From: Tsukamurella sp. 8F
GTDB taxonomy: Bacteria; Actinomycetota; Actinomycetes; Mycobacteriales; Mycobacteriaceae
DNA length: 43,176 nucleotides
Direction: 5' to 3'
Assembly: GCF_029167375.1 (NCBI RefSeq)
Contig: NZ_JARFTP010000034.1
Coordinates: 1 to 43,176 of the forward strand
Below, piece by piece: positions 16,782 through 25,913 of the stretch; position 1 is the stretch's first letter; each line of letters begins with the position of its first letter. The notes beneath the pieces are model-generated. The model was not told the origin of the DNA, made no database searches, and worked only from the letters and a program-made list of their open reading frames with translations. The position numbers and the translations under genes were made by a program.

Positions 16782-18287
16782 ATGGCCACGACCAGCACGA
16801 ACGCGAGCTACCTGCTCGGACGGACCAAACGTATGATCACCCCGACGCTTAGCACGCTACCGGGAGTTCGAGCGATTGAAGGAGCTCTACTCGACGTCGA
16901 CTGGCGAGCAAGAGAACTGGCGCCGCCACCGGCAGGCAGTGATCTCAAACCCGTCATCGGTGATCGCGGCCTGCCGATCCTCGGCCATGTGATCGAGCTG
17001 TTCAGAGGAGGCCCGGACTTTCTGCTCCGCGTCTATCGCAAGCGCGGGCCGGTCTTCTTCATCGACCTGCCGATCCTGCCGGCCGTCATGGCTGTCGGCC
17101 CGGATGCAACCCAAACCATATTCACGAACCGCCACGAGGATTACTCCCAAGAGGGATGGTATCCGCTGCTGGGGCCGTTCTTCAACCGGGGCCTGACCCT
17201 GCTGGATTTCGAGGAGCACCGGTACCACAGGCGGATAATGCAGGCCGCCTTCACCCCCGACCGACTAGCCGGATACGTGGCCCACTTCGATCGCGTTGCC
17301 AGTGAGACGGTGGCGAGCTATCCCAGTAACGGCGTTCGCCTACTCCTGCAACCGGCGGCGAAGCAACTTACCCTGGACATCGCGTCGCTGGTGTTCATGG
17401 GCCTCGATCCCCGCGACAACGCTGCCGAGCTCATCCAGATTAATAGGGCATTCACGACTCTAACTAGAGCTGGAAGCGCCTTGATACGTCGTCCCATTCC
17501 TCCATTCAGGTGGTGGCGCGGGTTACGTGCTCGCAAGGTATTGGAAGACTACTTCTATGCCCAGATCGGCGGACGGCGAAAGATCGACGGTACTGACATG
17601 CTGAGTGTCCTTTCGCGGGCGACGGATGAGAACGGCGACAGCTTCACCGACACTGACATCGTCAACCACATGATCCAACTGATGATGGCCGCTCACGACA
17701 CTTCGACGTCGGCGATAACCACGATGGTCTATCACCTCGCCGCACATCCAGAGTGGCAGCGACGTTGCCGCGCAGAATCAGCGGCGGTGGGTGACGGGAC
17801 CTTGGACATCGAGGCCATCGACCGGCTCAAATCCCTCGATCTCGTGATGAAAGAGTCGTTGCGACTGGTGACGCCCTTGCCCTTCAATATGCGTCGGACG
17901 GTTCGAGATACCGAGCTACTCGGTTATCACTTGCCGGCTGGCACTAATGTTGTCACTTGGCCCGCAATGAACCATCGCCTCCCGGAGTTGTGGACCGACC
18001 CTGCGAAGTTCGACCCGGATCGGTTTTCCGAGCCGCGGTCTGAACACAAAAAACATAGGTACGCGTTCGCGCCGTTCGGGGGAGGAGCGCACAATTGCAT
18101 CGGACAGATATTCGCCAATCTGGAAGTCAAGACGGTTATGCACCGGCTGCTGCTCCGGTATGAGTTCTCCCTTCCCACGGAACACTATAGAGCGCGGTGG
18201 GACTACGGCGGCATGCCCATCCCTGTTGACGGTATGCCTATCGCCCTGGAATCCGCGGACGGTGAACGAGTAGCGCGACGACACTAG
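16782..18287 (+). CDS. Cytochrome P450
   Basis: The 501-residue product has all class signatures: the I-helix AAHDTSTS (about 303-310, with His in place of the usual Gly before Asp-Thr), the ExxR pair Glu358/Arg361 in KESLR, and the heme loop FAPFGGGAHNCIG with Cys439. The N-terminus is about 50 residues longer than most soluble bacterial P450s, and there is no membrane anchor. The His/Asp-Thr I-helix and overall length recall bacterial relatives of CYP51-like or xenobiotic P450s. It probably hydroxylates, epoxidises or couples the polyketide. The 7Fe ferredoxin encoded at 41151 is a plausible electron donor; no reductase gene is present. It is followed after 142 bases by an HxlR gene. Confidence 0.93.
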   Translation: MATTSTNASYLLGRTKRMITPTLSTLPGVRAIEGALLDVDWRARELAPPPAGSDLKPVIGDRGLPILGHVIELFRGGPDFLLRVYRKRGPVFFIDLPILPAVMAVGPDATQTIFTNRHEDYSQEGWYPLLGPFFNRGLTLLDFEEHRYHRRIMQAAFTPDRLAGYVAHFDRVASETVASYPSNGVRLLLQPAAKQLTLDIASLVFMGLDPRDNAAELIQINRAFTTLTRAGSALIRRPIPPFRWWRGLRARKVLEDYFYAQIGGRRKIDGTDMLSVLSRATDENGDSFTDTDIVNHMIQLMMAAHDTSTSAITTMVYHLAAHPEWQRRCRAESAAVGDGTLDIEAIDRLKSLDLVMKESLRLVTPLPFNMRRTVRDTELLGYHLPAGTNVVTWPAMNHRLPELWTDPAKFDPDRFSEPRSEHKKHRYAFAPFGGGAHNCIGQIFANLEVKTVMHRLLLRYEFSLPTEHYRARWDYGGMPIPVDGMPIALESADGERVARRH

Positions 18288-18392
18288 TGCGGCTCGGTAG
18301 CGATCGTCTGCTTCCCTAAGGGTTGGTGGTGGATTGCGCACGCCTAGAAAGAATCCACACGGTTCGCGCAAGTACGAATTCACCGTCGGCAG

Positions 18393-18428
18393 TTGAACAA
18401 CACTTGAAGATTTGATATACTCAAGTGT
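18393..18428 (+). promoter_or_regulatory. Promoter and operator of HxlR gene 1, leaderless
   Basis: A near-consensus promoter is visible: TTGAAC (18393-18398), a 17-base spacer, then TATACT (18416-18421). The start ATG begins 9 bases past the -10, so transcription should begin at or next to the ATG and the mRNA would be leaderless. The 8-bp inverted repeat ACACTTGA (18400-18407) / TCAAGTGT (18421-18428) spans the -10, as expected of an autoregulatory operator. Confidence 0.7.
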
Positions 18429-18429
18429 A

Positions 18430-19083
18430 ATGGAAACCGTCAACCGTGGTGCCCGGATCTCGCGTTCGTACGGACAATTGTGCCCGTTGGCCTTTGCATT
18501 GGATCTGGTGGGCGAACGGTGGACTCTTCTGATCGTCCGCGAATTGCTACCGGGTCCGCGGCGCTATACCCAACTCAAGAACTCGTTGACGGGAATCGCA
18601 ACCAACCTCCTCGCTGAACGTCTGCGGACACTGGAAACTAATGGAATCGTGCGCCGAACCGTCGATGGCGGAAAGGTCATCTACGCCCTCACGCCGGCGG
18701 GCATGGGCCTGCGAGAGGCGATGGAGGCCCTGGGTAGGTGGAGCGCACCCCTGTTGATGCCGGGGCCTGCTGCCGATGATTCATTCGAGCCTCGGTGGCT
18801 TACTCTCGCGATTCCCGCGCTGCTTCGAGGGCGCGTTGCAACCCCTCCGGCTGAGTGCGGTTTCGAGGTCGGCGACGCTCTGATGGTACTCCGTGTTGAC
18901 CAGGACGGGCCGACGATGATCACTGATCCCGAAGAGAGGCCTTCCACGGTGTTCGTCGCCGACGAGGACACTGTCGTGGGTCTGGCCGCCGGTGGACTTA
19001 CGATCGGGCAGGCGCTTGAACTTGGGCAGCTGGAGGGCGACATCGAGGTCTTTCGCTCGGTCTTCGGCGAGCGACACGCGTAG
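18430..19083 (+). CDS. HxlR-family regulator with SCP2-like domain, copy 1
   Basis: The 217-residue product begins with an HxlR winged-helix (about 15-115). It contains LCPLAFALDLVGERWTLLIV, the recognition helix in TGIATNLLAERLRTLE and a wing ending YALTPAGMGL. The C-terminal 95 residues (from about 118, PRWLTLAIPALL onward) resemble the SCP2/sterol-carrier fold, which binds lipids. HxlR proteins are usually about 110 residues, so this is a fusion that may sense a hydrophobic ligand such as the pathway product. The start is chosen at ATG 18430 because the TATACT box leaves no room for a leader. Two close paralogs lie at 20272 and 28374. Confidence 0.85.
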   Translation: METVNRGARISRSYGQLCPLAFALDLVGERWTLLIVRELLPGPRRYTQLKNSLTGIATNLLAERLRTLETNGIVRRTVDGGKVIYALTPAGMGLREAMEALGRWSAPLLMPGPAADDSFEPRWLTLAIPALLRGRVATPPAECGFEVGDALMVLRVDQDGPTMITDPEERPSTVFVADEDTVVGLAAGGLTIGQALELGQLEGDIEVFRSVFGERHA

Positions 19084-19407
19084 TGGAACAGGTTGTCGAC
19101 GGCGGAAGGTCAGACGGTCACGCACGATAAGTGCGTTCCTGATCGACCCGGCTCTTCCCATAGGGCTCACACCTACAAGCGATGCGGCTCGGGCTGCCCG
19201 TGCACGATAGATGACTGACACCGGCCTGGAGGAGCCTGGGCACCCGTTGGGCGATATCTCGTTTGCGCTGGCGCCGAGTTCCGTCCCACGTCGGGGCGCC
19301 CGCCCCGGGATACGGTCCGCCTGTACACACAACTCACGTCGGCGATGATGCGTGGAGCATCCTGTCTGGGCGTGCCAGCGCGCTCCGCAGCTGCCTGCCC
19401 GGTGCCT
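19084..19407. other. Intergenic region between convergent regulators
   Basis: This 324-base segment between the stop of HxlR copy 1 and the stop of the minus-strand TetR shows no supported gene. I saw no strong hairpin in it. Confidence 0.4.
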
Positions 19408-19980
19408 TCATGTTCCTCGGTGAGTCAGGCCTGCTTCGATGAGTTCGAGCAAGCGGCGGAACGAGGCATCTGCTTCGGTTGGGGGCTGTGGCGGCGCGTC
19501 CAGTTCGAGACTGATCGCGCCGTGGAGGCAGCACCAGACGTGCATGGCGGTCTCACCGGCGTCGCTCGGACTGATCGATCCTGCTGCATGGCCGTGTCGG
19601 ATAACTCCGCGCAAAGTCTCGGCGGCCTCGGTGGACTCCGGCGCGACGACCCCTGTGAACATCAGCCGGTACAGGGCAGGATTATCGAGCGCGAACCGCC
19701 GGTAGGCGCGCGCGGTTTCCCGCAGCCGCGCAGCGGGCTCGCCGTCCCCGACGGAGCGCCAGGCCTGGTCGAGCCGAGCGTATCCCGCGTCCACCATCGA
19801 CTGCAGCAATCCGTCCTTGCTTCCGAAATGCTTGTACACGCCCATCGGCGCGACGTCTGCTTGGTCCGCGACGGCTCGGACGGTCAGGCCGGAAGGACCT
19901 TCGCGGCGCAACACATCAAACCCCGCTTGGACCAGCGCGGGTTTGATGCTCGCCCCAGGGGTCCTCGTGTTGCCGGCCAC
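19408..19980 (-). CDS. TetR-family transcriptional regulator
   Basis: The product is about 190 residues from GTG 19980. The N-terminal helix-turn-helix is clear (IKPALVQAGFDVLRREGPSG, then TVRAVADQADVAPMGVYKHF, then GSKDGLLQSMV). The C-terminal ligand domain (YRRFALDNPALYRLMF onward) resembles the TetR C-terminal group with a WHG-like fold. The open frame upstream of the GTG has no ribosome site. A TACCCT box six bases before the GTG would give a leaderless transcript. It sits between two HxlR genes, so it may regulate either, or be unrelated to the cluster. Confidence 0.8.
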   Translation of the reverse strand: MAGNTRTPGASIKPALVQAGFDVLRREGPSGLTVRAVADQADVAPMGVYKHFGSKDGLLQSMVDAGYARLDQAWRSVGDGEPAARLRETARAYRRFALDNPALYRLMFTGVVAPESTEAAETLRGVIRHGHAAGSISPSDAGETAMHVWCCLHGAISLELDAPPQPPTEADASFRRLLELIEAGLTHRGT

Positions 19981-20257
19981 GCCCCGAGGGTATCCGAGGC
20001 GTTCCCGCGTGCACCCTAAATCTTGTCGGTTTGGATTCGGGTGACATGAGATGGCCCCGTGAGTGGAGCGACCGATATCCTGCCTCAACGTGGGTCGCTC
20101 CGGCCGTCGACGTCCCGAGTGCTCCGTCGCAGTGCTGACCCTGACGGCTTAGCAATCGCTCGAGCGATCTCGCCACGGTCCGGCCCGGCTCCGCGCGGCG
20201 GTCCGCAGAAGGCTGTGACTGTCCCCCGAGTGCTCGCCACATCCTCGGTGCAGTTGG

Positions 20258-20263
20258 TATAAT
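20258..20263 (+). promoter_or_regulatory. -10 box (TATAAT) of HxlR gene 2, leaderless
   Basis: A perfect TATAAT is followed by TCAA-containing spacing of 8 bases to the ATG at 20272. The geometry matches HxlR gene 1 and predicts a leaderless mRNA. The -35 region is weak, suggesting activator dependence. Confidence 0.6.
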
Positions 20264-20271
20264 CAATCGCG

Positions 20272-20919
20272 ATGGCTAACCTCAAGGAACCTGCGGCACG
20301 GTCGTACGGTCAATACTGCGGCCTCGCTCGCGCGTGGGACCTCGTAGGGGATCGATGGAACCTCCTCATCGTCCGTGAGTTGCTGCCGGGGCCTCTGCGA
20401 TTCAACGAACTGACGACCTCACTTGCCGGAATCGCCACCAATCTCCTAACGGAACGACTCCGCGCCCTGGAGGCGGGCGGGGTCGTCGAGCGGCGTCTCG
20501 GTGATCGCGGAATCCTATATGCGCTAACGCCGTGGGGGGCCGAACTGCACACGCCGATGGAAGCGCTGGGCCGATGGGCGGCGCCCCTCCTGATGTCTGG
20601 GCGCGGCGCCGACTCCTTCCAGCCCCGCTGGCTCGTTCTCGCCCTTCCGGCTCTGCTGCACGACGTAACCTGTACCGCTACAACCGAAGTCGGCTTCAAT
20701 GTCGAGGGACTGCTGATCGTCCTTCGCATCGACGAATCCGGCCCCACGGCGGCCATCGATCCCGACCAGCCTCCGACAACAGTCCTCACTGCGGGACCCG
20801 ATGTCGTCGTCGGACTGGTCGCCGGAGGCCTGACTGTGGAGCAGGCAGTCGCCGCGGGAGAACTCACGGGCGACATCGAAGCGCTGCACGCTGCCTTCAC
20901 GGACGAACGTCGACTCTGA
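20272..20919 (+). CDS. HxlR-family regulator with SCP2-like domain, copy 2
   Basis: The 215-residue product has the same two-domain layout as copy 1: an HxlR winged-helix (YCGLARAWDLVGDRWNLLIV, then LAGIATNLLTERLRALEAGG and YALTPWGAEL) and an SCP2-like C-terminus (PRWLVLALPALL through LVAGGLTVEQAVAAGELTGD). The start ATG is fixed by the TATAAT box 8 bases upstream. It is transcribed away from the TetR gene and converges on dnaE2. Its target genes are not evident; the neighbouring biosynthetic genes are the simplest guess. Confidence 0.84.
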   Translation: MANLKEPAARSYGQYCGLARAWDLVGDRWNLLIVRELLPGPLRFNELTTSLAGIATNLLTERLRALEAGGVVERRLGDRGILYALTPWGAELHTPMEALGRWAAPLLMSGRGADSFQPRWLVLALPALLHDVTCTATTEVGFNVEGLLIVLRIDESGPTAAIDPDQPPTTVLTAGPDVVVGLVAGGLTVEQAVAAGELTGDIEALHAAFTDERRL

Positions 20920-21095
20920 TCACACGGCAGTCGTGACGGAGCACATCAGGGGTGCTGGCCGCCGTGGCAGCGGCCGGTCAGTCGCCAGCCCGATCAGCCA
21001 TCACGAGGGTGTCCGCTGATCGGTCCATGGCTGACGCGTCGAGCACCGCAACTATCGTCAGCGCAATCGCCCCCTGCCCGCCGGTTATGTTGAGG

Positions 21096-24000
21096 TCAAC
21101 GCCAATCGCGTGAACCAGGACTGGTGACGACCATCCGTTGGAGACGATCTGCGACGATCGTGACGGCACCGTCGGCATTTTGGAGTCGGCCCCGGACGAG
21201 CAGAGCAGGTGCCGTCTGTGCGATCTTCCGGTAGCGCGTCCACAGTCCCGGGCTGCAGAGCACGTTCACCATGCCGGTCTCGTCTTCCAAGTTGATGAAG
21301 GTGACCCCGCCTGCGGTGCCGGGGCGTTGGCGGTGAGTAACGGCGCCGCCCACGAGAACGCGGTCACCGTCAGGCATGTTCGGCAGATGGACGGCGCGTA
21401 CGACCCCGAGTGCGTTGAGGCTGTGCCGGAGGAACTGCGTGGGATACACGTCGACAGTGACCCCCGTGGCCCACATGTCTGCCGCGGCGAGTTCCGCGTC
21501 GCTCATTCCGGGCAGAGTGGGGGGCGTGCCGGCCGTCGCCATGCCGGCGAGGCGATCGGGCCGCTCTCTCGCCGCAGCTCCGGCCGCCCAGAGCGCCTGC
21601 CGCAAGCTTCCGCCGAAACATGCCAGAGCTCCCGCTGTAGCAAGTGCTTCCGCCTGCCTGGTAGTCAGCTCGACCCTGCCCGTGAGATCCAGCAGATCGG
21701 TGAAAGCGCCGCTGGCGTCCCGTTCCTTGGTGATGCGTTCCGCGAGATCGTCTCCGATGCCGCGTACGGCTGACAAGCCGAGGCGCACCTCCAGCCCGTC
21801 TCTCTCGAGAGTCGCCCATGCCAGGCTCTGGTTGATATCGGGTCGGTGCACCGTCACTCCGTGCCGACGAGCATCCGCGATCAGCGACTGCGGAGAGTAG
21901 AACCCCATGGGCTGTGCCCGTAGTAGAGCCGCGCAGAATGCGGCCGGGTGATAGAGCTTGAGCCAGGACGAGTAGTAAACGAGCGAGGCGAACGACTGGG
22001 CGTGACTCTCGGGGAAGCCGAAGTTGGCGAAGGCACATAGCTTCTCATAGATGCGCTCGGCAATACAGAGATCGATGCCGTGTCTCTGTTTGGCTCCTTC
22101 GTAGAACCTGCTGCGCAGTCGTTCCATCCGCTCCGGGGAGCGCTTGGCGCCCATGGCGCGACGCAACTGGTCAGCCTCCGCCGGCGTGAAGCCGGCGACA
22201 TCCACGGCGAGCTGCATCAGCTGCTCCTGGAACAGGGGCACACCGAGGGTGCGATCGAGAGCTGCCCTCATCGACTCGTGTTCCACAGCTGGTGCCTCAC
22301 GCCCGTTGCGTCGTCGGATGTACGGGTGCACTGAGCCGCCCTGGATCGGTCCCGGCCGGATCAAAGCCACTTCGACCACGAGGTCATAGAATTTCTTCGG
22401 TCTTAGACGTGGCAGCGTCGCCATCTGTGCCCGCGACTCCACCTGAAAAACCCCGACGGAGTCTGCGCGGCTGAGCATCTCGTACACCGCGGGATCGTCC
22501 AGTCTGAGCCTTGCGAGATCGACGTGCAGTCCCTTGTGCTCTCTCAACAGATCGACCGCATAGTGCAGAGCGCTCAGCATCCCCAGGCCCAGTAGATCGA
22601 ACTTGACCAACCCCTCCGCGGCGCAGTCGTCCTTATCCCATTGCAAGACGCTCCGGTTCTCCATACGCGCCCACTCTGTGGGACACACGTCCGCGATCGG
22701 TCGGTCGCAGATCACCACGCCGCACGGGTGGATCCCCAGATGTCTTGGCAGATCGGTGATTTCCTCGGCGAGTGCGCGCACAGCCGGAGGCATGTCGACC
22801 CCGTTGCCGTCGTCCCTAGTCTTCCCCTGTTTGCTCCACGCATCCTGTTGCCCCTGGGAGAAGCCCAGCGCGCGCGCAACATCGCGTACGGACGAGCGCC
22901 TCCGGTAGGTGACCACATTCGCCACCTGCGCCGCGTACTGCCGTCCGTACCGCTCGTACACATGTTGGATGACCTCCTCGCGTCGATCGGACTCGATGTC
23001 GATGTCGATGTCAGGGGGCCCATCGCGTTCCGGTGACAGGAATCGTTCGAACAGCAGGCCTTCGGCGATGGGGTCAATGGTGGTGACGGACAGCGCATAG
23101 CAGACCGATGACGTGACGGCGCTGCCTCGGCCCTGACAGAGGATGTCGCGGTCGTGACAGAACTGGACGATCTCGTGAACGATCAGGAAATAGCCAGGGA
23201 AGTCGAGAGCTTCGATCATGCGCAGTTCGTGCTCGATCTGCTTGTACGCCTTTGGATTCGACGCTCGCGGGCCATATCTGTCGTGGGCCCCTCGACTGAC
23301 CAGTTCACGCAACCACGACGTCTCGGTGTGGCCATTCGGCACGTCGAACGGTGGTAGCCTCGGCGCGACGAGCTTCAAGTCGAAGGCACACTCGCCCGCC
23401 AGCTCGACTGCTCCTCCTACGGCCGCAGGGAAGTCCGGGAGCAGCGCGGCCATCTCGTCGCCCGATCGCAGGTGCGCGCCACCCGCCGACGGAAGCCAGC
23501 CGTCCATCTCGTCCATAGTTCGTCGTGCGCGGATCGCGGCCAGGGTCATCGCGAGCCGACGCTGCTGTGGGTGGGCGAAGTGCGCGCCGGTCGTGGCGAT
23601 GATGCCTCCGCCGACGCCGCCGGCCAAGCCTGCCGGAGCCGCCAGCGCTGCTAGTCGATTGTTCCGCTCGTCGTCGTCGGGCCCGCCGTGAGTGGTGAGC
23701 TCGATGCTGACGCTGTCTGCGCCGAACCGGTCGACGAGATCGCTGACGGCCGCCAAGGCGGCTGCCTCTCCGGCGCGCTCGAGTGCGCGGCGCACTGCTC
23801 CCTTCCGGCATCCGGTGAGGATGTGCCAGTGCCCGCCGGACGCCTCCGTGAGGACGTCCAGGTCGAATCTGAGTCGCCCCTTCTCGCCGGCGGCCATGTG
23901 CGCGTCTGCCATGGCACGCGAGAGGCGACGGTAACCTTCCGGGCCCTTGGCCAGCACCAATAGATGTTCGCCCGCCGGATCGGGGGTGCCTGTCCTCTCC

Positions 24001-24380
24001 TCGTCGAGGGCGAGTGACAGTTCGGCCCCGTACACAGTGGGTACGCCGAGTGTCTTCGCGGCCTGCGCGAATCGTGCTGCCCCGTAGAAGCCGTTGTGGT
24101 CGGTAATCGCCAAGGCCTTCAGCCCGAGCGTATGTGCCTGCTCGACCATGTCCTCCGGCAGGGCGGCGCCATCGAGGAAGCTGAACGCGGAATGAGCGTG
24201 CAGCTCGGCGTATGGGACGCGCGACCCGGGGTGTTCTATCGCGGGGACGGCGGACCGGCTAGCGGGAACTTCGGGAGAGCTCCGTGGGAGGTCGGCGTAT
24301 CCCTCCCCTCGCGTGGGTGGTCGACCTGACAGCACGCGCTCCATCTCTGACCAGCTCTGCATCCCTATTTCGAATCCCAC
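21096..24380 (-). CDS. dnaE2: Error-prone DNA polymerase III alpha subunit, ImuC/DnaE2
   Basis: The product of about 1094 residues is a C-family polymerase of the DnaE2 type, which performs mutagenic lesion bypass after DNA damage. It has an N-terminal PHP domain (PYAELHAHSAFSFLDGA at about 56-72), the catalytic palm acidic pair in PDIDIDIESDRREEVI (about 457-472), and an OB-fold near the C-terminus (VLVGGAVTHRQRPGTAGGVT). It lacks the beta-clamp-proximal extensions of replicative DnaE1. I start at GTG 24380, because the peptide from there (VGFEIGMQSWSEMERVL) aligns in length with the usual DnaE2 start and a TATACT box lies 8 bases upstream. The partner genes imuA and imuB are not in the window. 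It interrupts the biosynthetic locus. Confidence 0.93.
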   Translation of the reverse strand: MGFEIGMQSWSEMERVLSGRPPTRGEGYADLPRSSPEVPASRSAVPAIEHPGSRVPYAELHAHSAFSFLDGAALPEDMVEQAHTLGLKALAITDHNGFYGAARFAQAAKTLGVPTVYGAELSLALDEERTGTPDPAGEHLLVLAKGPEGYRRLSRAMADAHMAAGEKGRLRFDLDVLTEASGGHWHILTGCRKGAVRRALERAGEAAALAAVSDLVDRFGADSVSIELTTHGGPDDDERNNRLAALAAPAGLAGGVGGGIIATTGAHFAHPQQRRLAMTLAAIRARRTMDEMDGWLPSAGGAHLRSGDEMAALLPDFPAAVGGAVELAGECAFDLKLVAPRLPPFDVPNGHTETSWLRELVSRGAHDRYGPRASNPKAYKQIEHELRMIEALDFPGYFLIVHEIVQFCHDRDILCQGRGSAVTSSVCYALSVTTIDPIAEGLLFERFLSPERDGPPDIDIDIESDRREEVIQHVYERYGRQYAAQVANVVTYRRRSSVRDVARALGFSQGQQDAWSKQGKTRDDGNGVDMPPAVRALAEEITDLPRHLGIHPCGVVICDRPIADVCPTEWARMENRSVLQWDKDDCAAEGLVKFDLLGLGMLSALHYAVDLLREHKGLHVDLARLRLDDPAVYEMLSRADSVGVFQVESRAQMATLPRLRPKKFYDLVVEVALIRPGPIQGGSVHPYIRRRNGREAPAVEHESMRAALDRTLGVPLFQEQLMQLAVDVAGFTPAEADQLRRAMGAKRSPERMERLRSRFYEGAKQRHGIDLCIAERIYEKLCAFANFGFPESHAQSFASLVYYSSWLKLYHPAAFCAALLRAQPMGFYSPQSLIADARRHGVTVHRPDINQSLAWATLERDGLEVRLGLSAVRGIGDDLAERITKERDASGAFTDLLDLTGRVELTTRQAEALATAGALACFGGSLRQALWAAGAAARERPDRLAGMATAGTPPTLPGMSDAELAAADMWATGVTVDVYPTQFLRHSLNALGVVRAVHLPNMPDGDRVLVGGAVTHRQRPGTAGGVTFINLEDETGMVNVLCSPGLWTRYRKIAQTAPALLVRGRLQNADGAVTIVADRLQRMVVTSPGSRDWR

Positions 24381-24388
24381 GCCACTAT

Positions 24389-24394
24389 AGTATA
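24389..24394 (-). promoter_or_regulatory. -10 box (TATACT) of dnaE2, leaderless
   Basis: On the minus strand TATACT is followed by 8 bases and then the GTG start. A TCGAAC half-site lies just upstream; actinobacterial LexA boxes are two such half-sites in inverted order, but the second half is not recognisable here. Confidence 0.5.
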
Positions 24395-24581
24395 TGCGTT
24401 CGAATATCGATCCGGGGCTGCGCGACCCCATACGGGGGTGGGGGCTTTCATGCGCACCCGCGGCACCGCGACTGGACGACGCGTTCCCCTCTCTGATTGC
24501 CGGGGCCGTGGGGCCACGTGAGGTTGTTGGACCGCTACCCAGCGACGCGGTGACCGTCGAGAATCCGCAGTTGGGTGCCGC

Positions 24582-25913
24582 CTAGTTCGGCATGTCGCCC
24601 GCCCGCACGGGGCGGTCCGGTGGCTGAGCCGCGATCTCCTCCACGGCGGCCGCTGCCGCCGCCTGTCTCTCTGCGTCTTCCCGTGCGGGTGTGTAGTAAC
24701 GACGGTAGATCGGCAGTGCCAGGGCGGTAGTGATGACGGCCACCACTACCAGGATCGAGAACATGCGCTGTTCGATGATGCCGAGCCCGAGGCCGATATT
24801 GATGAAGATGAGGATCATCAGTCCGCGAGCGTTCATCAGCGCCCCCATTGCGGTCGCTTTGCCCCAGCCCCATCCGTACGCCCGCGACACGAGCACGGCT
24901 GCCGCGGTCTTGGACGTGAACGCGGCGGCCAACAGTAACCCCAGGATGAGAAGGACGCTGCCGGAGATGGTGGTGATGTCCGTGTTCAAGCCCGAGTACG
25001 CGAAGAACACCGGGAGGAACAGGCAGCGGACAAGCTGTAGCAGACGGGCGTTGATCAGTGCGGAGAATCCAGGGACGGACGGTAGTGCCATACCGGCGAT
25101 GAAGCCGCCGAAGACCGAGTAGATGCCGATGTAGTCGCTGAACCAGCCCGCTCCGAGGACGAGCATCAGCAGCGCACCGAGTAACCCGTCGCCGACGTGT
25201 CCCTCATCGACGGCGCGTTGCATCGGTCGGCGGAAGAGTTTGGGTAGTAGCCAGAACGCGATCGCGGCGAAGGCCGCGGCCGGCAGGATAGTGTGCAGCA
25301 GGCCGGACAGGGTGCCTCCGCTGGCGAAACCGCTGAGCACGGCGAGCAAGCACCAGGCCATGGCGTCGTCGAGCGCGGCGGCGCGGGTGGCGACTGCGCC
25401 GAAGGGCGTCCCCATCATGCGTCGTTCCTGCAGCATGCGGGCGAGCATCGGGAAGGCTGTGACGGACAGTGCGCCGCCCACGAACACGACGAACACGCCG
25501 GGTGCAATGTCAGCGGGGCGGAACCGGTTCGCGACCAGCGCTGCGGCGGCGGCACCGATGGTGACCGGCACGACCATCCCAGCGATGGCCATGACGACCG
25601 GGAAGGATGCCTCTTTGCGCGACCCTGCCTCATGCTCGTGCTCGATGCCGACGAGGAACATGTAGAAGCTCAGGCCGAGCATGGCGATCACGAACAGGGT
25701 CTGCTTGACGTCGGTGGGAAACAGGTGGGCGGACAGGTCTGGGGCGACGGCGCCCAAGAGACTGGGGCCGAGGACGACGCCGGCTGCCATCTCGCCGACG
25801 ACCGCGGGTTGCCGCAGCATCGGGGCGATCCGTCCGAAGAGCTGCGCGGTGGCGACGATGACGAACAGCGCGACGGTCACCCCCAGCAGCACGTGGAAGC
25901 TGTGGCCGGTCAT
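24582..25913 (-). CDS. CPA2-family cation/proton antiporter
   Basis: The product of about 443 residues has 11-13 hydrophobic segments of the Na+/H+ exchanger fold. RQPAVVGEMAAGVVLGPSLLG is the typical helix-2 signature, LVGIEHEHE lies in the third or fourth helix, AALDDAMAWCLLA holds the acidic Asp-Asp ion-binding pair, and GFIAGMALP lies in the core. It exchanges Na+ or K+ for H+ across the membrane. A short Ala/Glu-rich cytoplasmic tail replaces the TrkA-N domain of KefB-type relatives. I start at ATG 25913, which overlaps the stop of a small membrane protein gene (ATGA), so expression is coupled. No link with biosynthesis is evident. Confidence 0.9.
   Translation of the reverse strand: MTGHSFHVLLGVTVALFVIVATAQLFGRIAPMLRQPAVVGEMAAGVVLGPSLLGAVAPDLSAHLFPTDVKQTLFVIAMLGLSFYMFLVGIEHEHEAGSRKEASFPVVMAIAGMVVPVTIGAAAAALVANRFRPADIAPGVFVVFVGGALSVTAFPMLARMLQERRMMGTPFGAVATRAAALDDAMAWCLLAVLSGFASGGTLSGLLHTILPAAAFAAIAFWLLPKLFRRPMQRAVDEGHVGDGLLGALLMLVLGAGWFSDYIGIYSVFGGFIAGMALPSVPGFSALINARLLQLVRCLFLPVFFAYSGLNTDITTISGSVLLILGLLLAAAFTSKTAAAVLVSRAYGWGWGKATAMGALMNARGLMILIFINIGLGLGIIEQRMFSILVVVAVITTALALPIYRRYYTPAREDAERQAAAAAAVEEIAAQPPDRPVRAGDMPN

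Noticed and set aside
20956-20976. A terminator hairpin after HxlR 2
   Set aside because: The stem is only about 6 bp plus a G-U pair with no U-tract, too weak to assert.
24365-24385. A tRNA T-arm-like TTCGAATCCC near 24375
   Set aside because: It lies within the dnaE2 start region and no acceptor, D or anticodon arms are present.
24395-24412. A LexA (SOS) box upstream of dnaE2
   Set aside because: Only the half-site TCGAAC is clear; the inverted partner is not recognisable, so I mention it only as a note in the promoter entry.
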